Positions 43,559-45,620 of a stretch of 45,620 bases of DNA are shown here, one piece after another. The notes under the pieces were generated by a model. The model was given only the letters and a program-made list of their open reading frames with translations. It was not told the origin of the DNA and made no database searches. The position numbers and the translations under genes are program-made. Source of the stretch: Ferruginibacter sp. (GTDB lineage Bacteria > Bacteroidota > Bacteroidia > Chitinophagales > Chitinophagaceae); NCBI GenBank assembly GCA_025352525.1, contig JANXTG010000124.1:1-45620 (forward strand), given 5' to 3'. The stretch's first letter is position 1. Each line of letters starts with the position of its first letter.

Positions 43559-43976
43559 ATTTTTTTAGGTTTGAACTTCAAAATAAGGCAAAAAATGATA
43601 ATTAATTTTACCGTTTATCATTTACATAATGCCACATAATATTATTATTTATTACATTTAAAATAAAAGATTGTTAATAAAATTAACCATGAAATTGATT
43701 ATAAAATTTTGTGGGAAGTACTGCGCAACAAGTAGACATAGTATAGGTTTCGCAAGAAAAAGTAAGAGGCGAATCTGGAGGCTTCATAATGACGGAGCCG
43801 ACATACAATTGAATAACATTTTTGCTGATGGTTCTCAGGGATTAACAATTGGTATTGGTAGGTATAATTAATAAATCACGCAAACTTTTGCTTGTAAATA
43901 AAAATTTAAAAATATTTACAAATTGTGAGATAACTCTTTTTTCAGCTAATCGAAATTTCTCTTCAAATTTTCCGAG
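43559..43976. other. Intergenic spacer upstream of the M16 protease
   Basis: This spacer of 418 nt has no convincing gene. AAATGATA (43593-43600) and TATCATTT (43616-43623) form an 8-bp inverted repeat in the protease leader. A plus-strand frame reaching a stop at 43871 is open for about 60 codons and slightly less AT-rich than its surroundings, but its product matches nothing I know; a gene relic is possible. Confidence 0.5.
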
Positions 43977-45620
43977 CTAGTTTTCTTCCTTAATCATAAC
44001 TATTCTGCCTCTGTCTGCTAAGTAAATATCGTTGAAGAATTTTAAAATATTATTGTATTCCTTCTTTGAAAAATAGCCTTCTGTTCTTTCATTTTTACGT
44101 ACAACTTCTATAAAATTATCTTTTACAGTAAATTGAATACTGTAAGCGCCGTAACCGTTTTTTATAACAACTGCTTTGGGTATTGCCTCCACAACATAAT
44201 TGGCAGGAATTGCTATTTGTATGGAATCCTCATCAAGATAAGAAGAGGTAAACTGTAGGTCGTATTTTCTGTTTTTGTCCTCCAGTAATTTACTGGATGA
44301 CTTATTGAAAAAGTTTGGTGTTATAAATAATCTTCTCCCGGTTATGTTTGCATAGTTTGGGGATGTGACAGAAAGTTTTTCAGTTACCTCAGGTAACATG
44401 CCTTTTGTTTCAATATATTCAAAATTTTCTACTGTGTATGTAGGCAAACTAAGGGTATTATTGAGGTAGCGTTTTTTTTCTTCCTGATTAGCTTCATACA
44501 TTAAGCCATGCACATCGTCCTGCTGTAATCCTGTAAAACGAGTTACCACTTTTGCGGTTAAAGTACCCTCTTCATTAATAACTGCATTTACTTTTCGTAT
44601 TTGTAAATTATCATTCGTTTTATAAGAGGGTGTTTTTACCACATGGCCACCATCATCATCAATCAACAAAGCTTTTCTGTTGCCTGTAAACCTTCCCATA
44701 TAACCTGCACTTACTGTTTGGCTTGTACACTCCAGCCAGATGGAATCTTTTGGTTGCGGCACGCATACAATTGCATGATTAAAATATGGTGAAGGAAAAT
44801 CATCTTTTAACCCAAGCCTGTTTTCTCCGGCAGTTATTAAAACGTATTTTGCCGGAATATTAACTTCTTTTAAAAGACTAACCATGTAATTGGACAGCGC
44901 TTTACAATCTCCATATTTTTTACTTGCTACATAGTTTGCATCAAAAGGTTGCCAACCGCCAATGCCAAGCTGTATGCTGATGTATCTTGTGTTTTTTTGT
45001 AAATAATCATACAGTACTTTAATTTTTTCTGTTGTACTGCTTAACGCATCTGTAAGTTTGTGAACGTCCTGCTTAATATTTTCGGGTAAATGTTGCCTGT
45101 TGCTGTTTAGGGTATTTATAAATTTACCGAGGTTGGACCATGAACTCATATCACCTGGATAATCTTCTATTTCAAATTGCGATGGTGCAATTAAAACTGA
45201 AGGCGCTAATTCCTCCCAGCCTGGCTGGTAAATTTCATGCACCAGTGCAGTGAGATTATTTGTTTTCCATTCGTAATTTTTTTTAGAACCATTGACTGAT
45301 ATGGAAGGCTTTTCTTTAAAAACCAACTGCATTATCCTTAATTCAAAATCTGCGGGTGTTTCTACAAAAAAAGAACTTTGCTCCACGCTTAATCTGGTAT
45401 CTTCTAAAGGGTTCCATCTTGGTAAAAAGAAAATACTGTTGAGGTCCTGCTCATCCTCATATTCTACTGTGTATGGATACTGGTTGTAATAAAAGTTATG
45501 ACGTTTAATTCTGTTATCAGAAATAAGACTAACATTATCAAAAGCAGAATAATCCGCAATATCTTTTTTCTTTACAGATTTTATTTCTTTACCTAATGCA
45601 TCATAAAGATGTCCTGAAAT
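43977..45620 (-). CDS. DUF3857 / transglutaminase-like protein (5' end beyond window)
   Basis: The frame is open from the stop at 43977 to the window edge, at least 547 codons, so the N-terminus is missing. A GTG at 45386 is an internal valine, because the upstream codons ('PRWNPLEDTRLSVEQSS') read smoothly into it. The DUF3857 beta-sandwich occupies the visible N-terminal part, followed by a transglutaminase-like core: 'LQKNTRYISIQLGIGGWQPF', Cys in 'KKYGDCKALS', His in 'SPYFNHAIVCV', Asp/Glu in 'DSIWLECTS'. A C-terminal beta domain follows. Bacteroidota members are usually exported and of unknown function; the C/H/D-like triad suggests peptidase or transglutaminase chemistry. Confidence 0.9.
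   Translation of the reverse strand: MSGHLYDALGKEIKSVKKKDIADYSAFDNVSLISDNRIKRHNFYYNQYPYTVEYEDEQDLNSIFFLPRWNPLEDTRLSVEQSSFFVETPADFELRIMQLVFKEKPSISVNGSKKNYEWKTNNLTALVHEIYQPGWEELAPSVLIAPSQFEIEDYPGDMSSWSNLGKFINTLNSNRQHLPENIKQDVHKLTDALSSTTEKIKVLYDYLQKNTRYISIQLGIGGWQPFDANYVASKKYGDCKALSNYMVSLLKEVNIPAKYVLITAGENRLGLKDDFPSPYFNHAIVCVPQPKDSIWLECTSQTVSAGYMGRFTGNRKALLIDDDGGHVVKTPSYKTNDNLQIRKVNAVINEEGTLTAKVVTRFTGLQQDDVHGLMYEANQEEKKRYLNNTLSLPTYTVENFEYIETKGMLPEVTEKLSVTSPNYANITGRRLFITPNFFNKSSSKLLEDKNRKYDLQFTSSYLDEDSIQIAIPANYVVEAIPKAVVIKNGYGAYSIQFTVKDNFIEVVRKNERTEGYFSKKEYNNILKFFNDIYLADRGRIVMIKEEN

Noticed and set aside
43671..43871. A 66-codon plus-strand frame between the M16 and transglutaminase genes
   Set aside because: No recognisable domain or signal peptide and no supporting context; kept only as a possible relic in the intergenic note.
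45384..45386. GTG at 45386 as the start of the transglutaminase-like gene
   Set aside because: The frame is open for 78 more codons to the window edge, with sequence typical of DUF3857, so the GTG is internal.

Overview
The window is AT-rich bacterial DNA from a member of the Bacteroidota, most likely Chitinophagaceae or a close relative. The evidence is a SusC/SusD pair, several TonB-linked outer-membrane barrels, many SPII lipoproteins, few Shine-Dalgarno sites, and families such as UnbV/ASPIC repeat lipoproteins, a secreted GH65 and a RapZ-C kinase fusion. The taxonomic call is inference from gene content; there is no rRNA here.

Layout. (1) 34-6690, minus strand: a run of five exported proteins, namely a GH65 glycosidase, a small anchored protein, vanadium-haloperoxidase-like lipoprotein 2, an outer-membrane barrel, and vanadium-haloperoxidase-like lipoprotein 1. 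(2) 6809-7741, plus: an exported GyrI-like/SRPBCC-type protein. (3) 7763-22596, minus: SusC, SusD, an intrinsic terminator, then three tandem giant (about 1100 aa) VCBS/FG-GAP + UnbV lipoproteins. A divergent LacI-family regulator (22846-23832) is preceded by LacI-type palindromes. Blocks 1 and 3 together look like a regulated carbohydrate-uptake (PUL-like) locus with unusual partners. (4) 23992-24516, minus: an intact tRNA-Arg(CCG) flanked by two damaged copies of itself. Both copies carry a GC-rich 29-nt palindromic insert in the D-loop, and one also carries a 27-nt palindrome in the T-loop. A decayed GIY-YIG nuclease gene lies between the intact tRNA and one copy. This is the most unusual structure in the window. 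(5) 24572-30590: MarC, an orphan C-terminal piece of a sugar dehydrogenase, a TonB receptor, and a divergent amino-acid permease plus a PLP-dependent trans-sulfuration-family enzyme. (6) 31014-36529, plus: TolC and HlyD-type efflux parts without a permease, a strong terminator, then a large outer-membrane barrel with a TTG start. (7) 36533-39229, minus: a cell-wall-recycling-like operon (an APH-fold sugar kinase fused to the RapZ C-terminal domain, a small exported protein, and a MurU-like nucleotidyltransferase), with a divergent DUF1028 protein. (8) 40329-45620, minus: a 100-aa protein, a two-lobed M16 zinc protease, and a DUF3857/transglutaminase protein that runs off the window.

I see no CRISPR array, no transposase and no rRNA. 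The best candidates for something undescribed are the tRNA-Arg/GIY-YIG/palindrome module, the haloperoxidase-GH65-UnbV-SusCD locus, and the kinase-RapZ fusion next to MurU.
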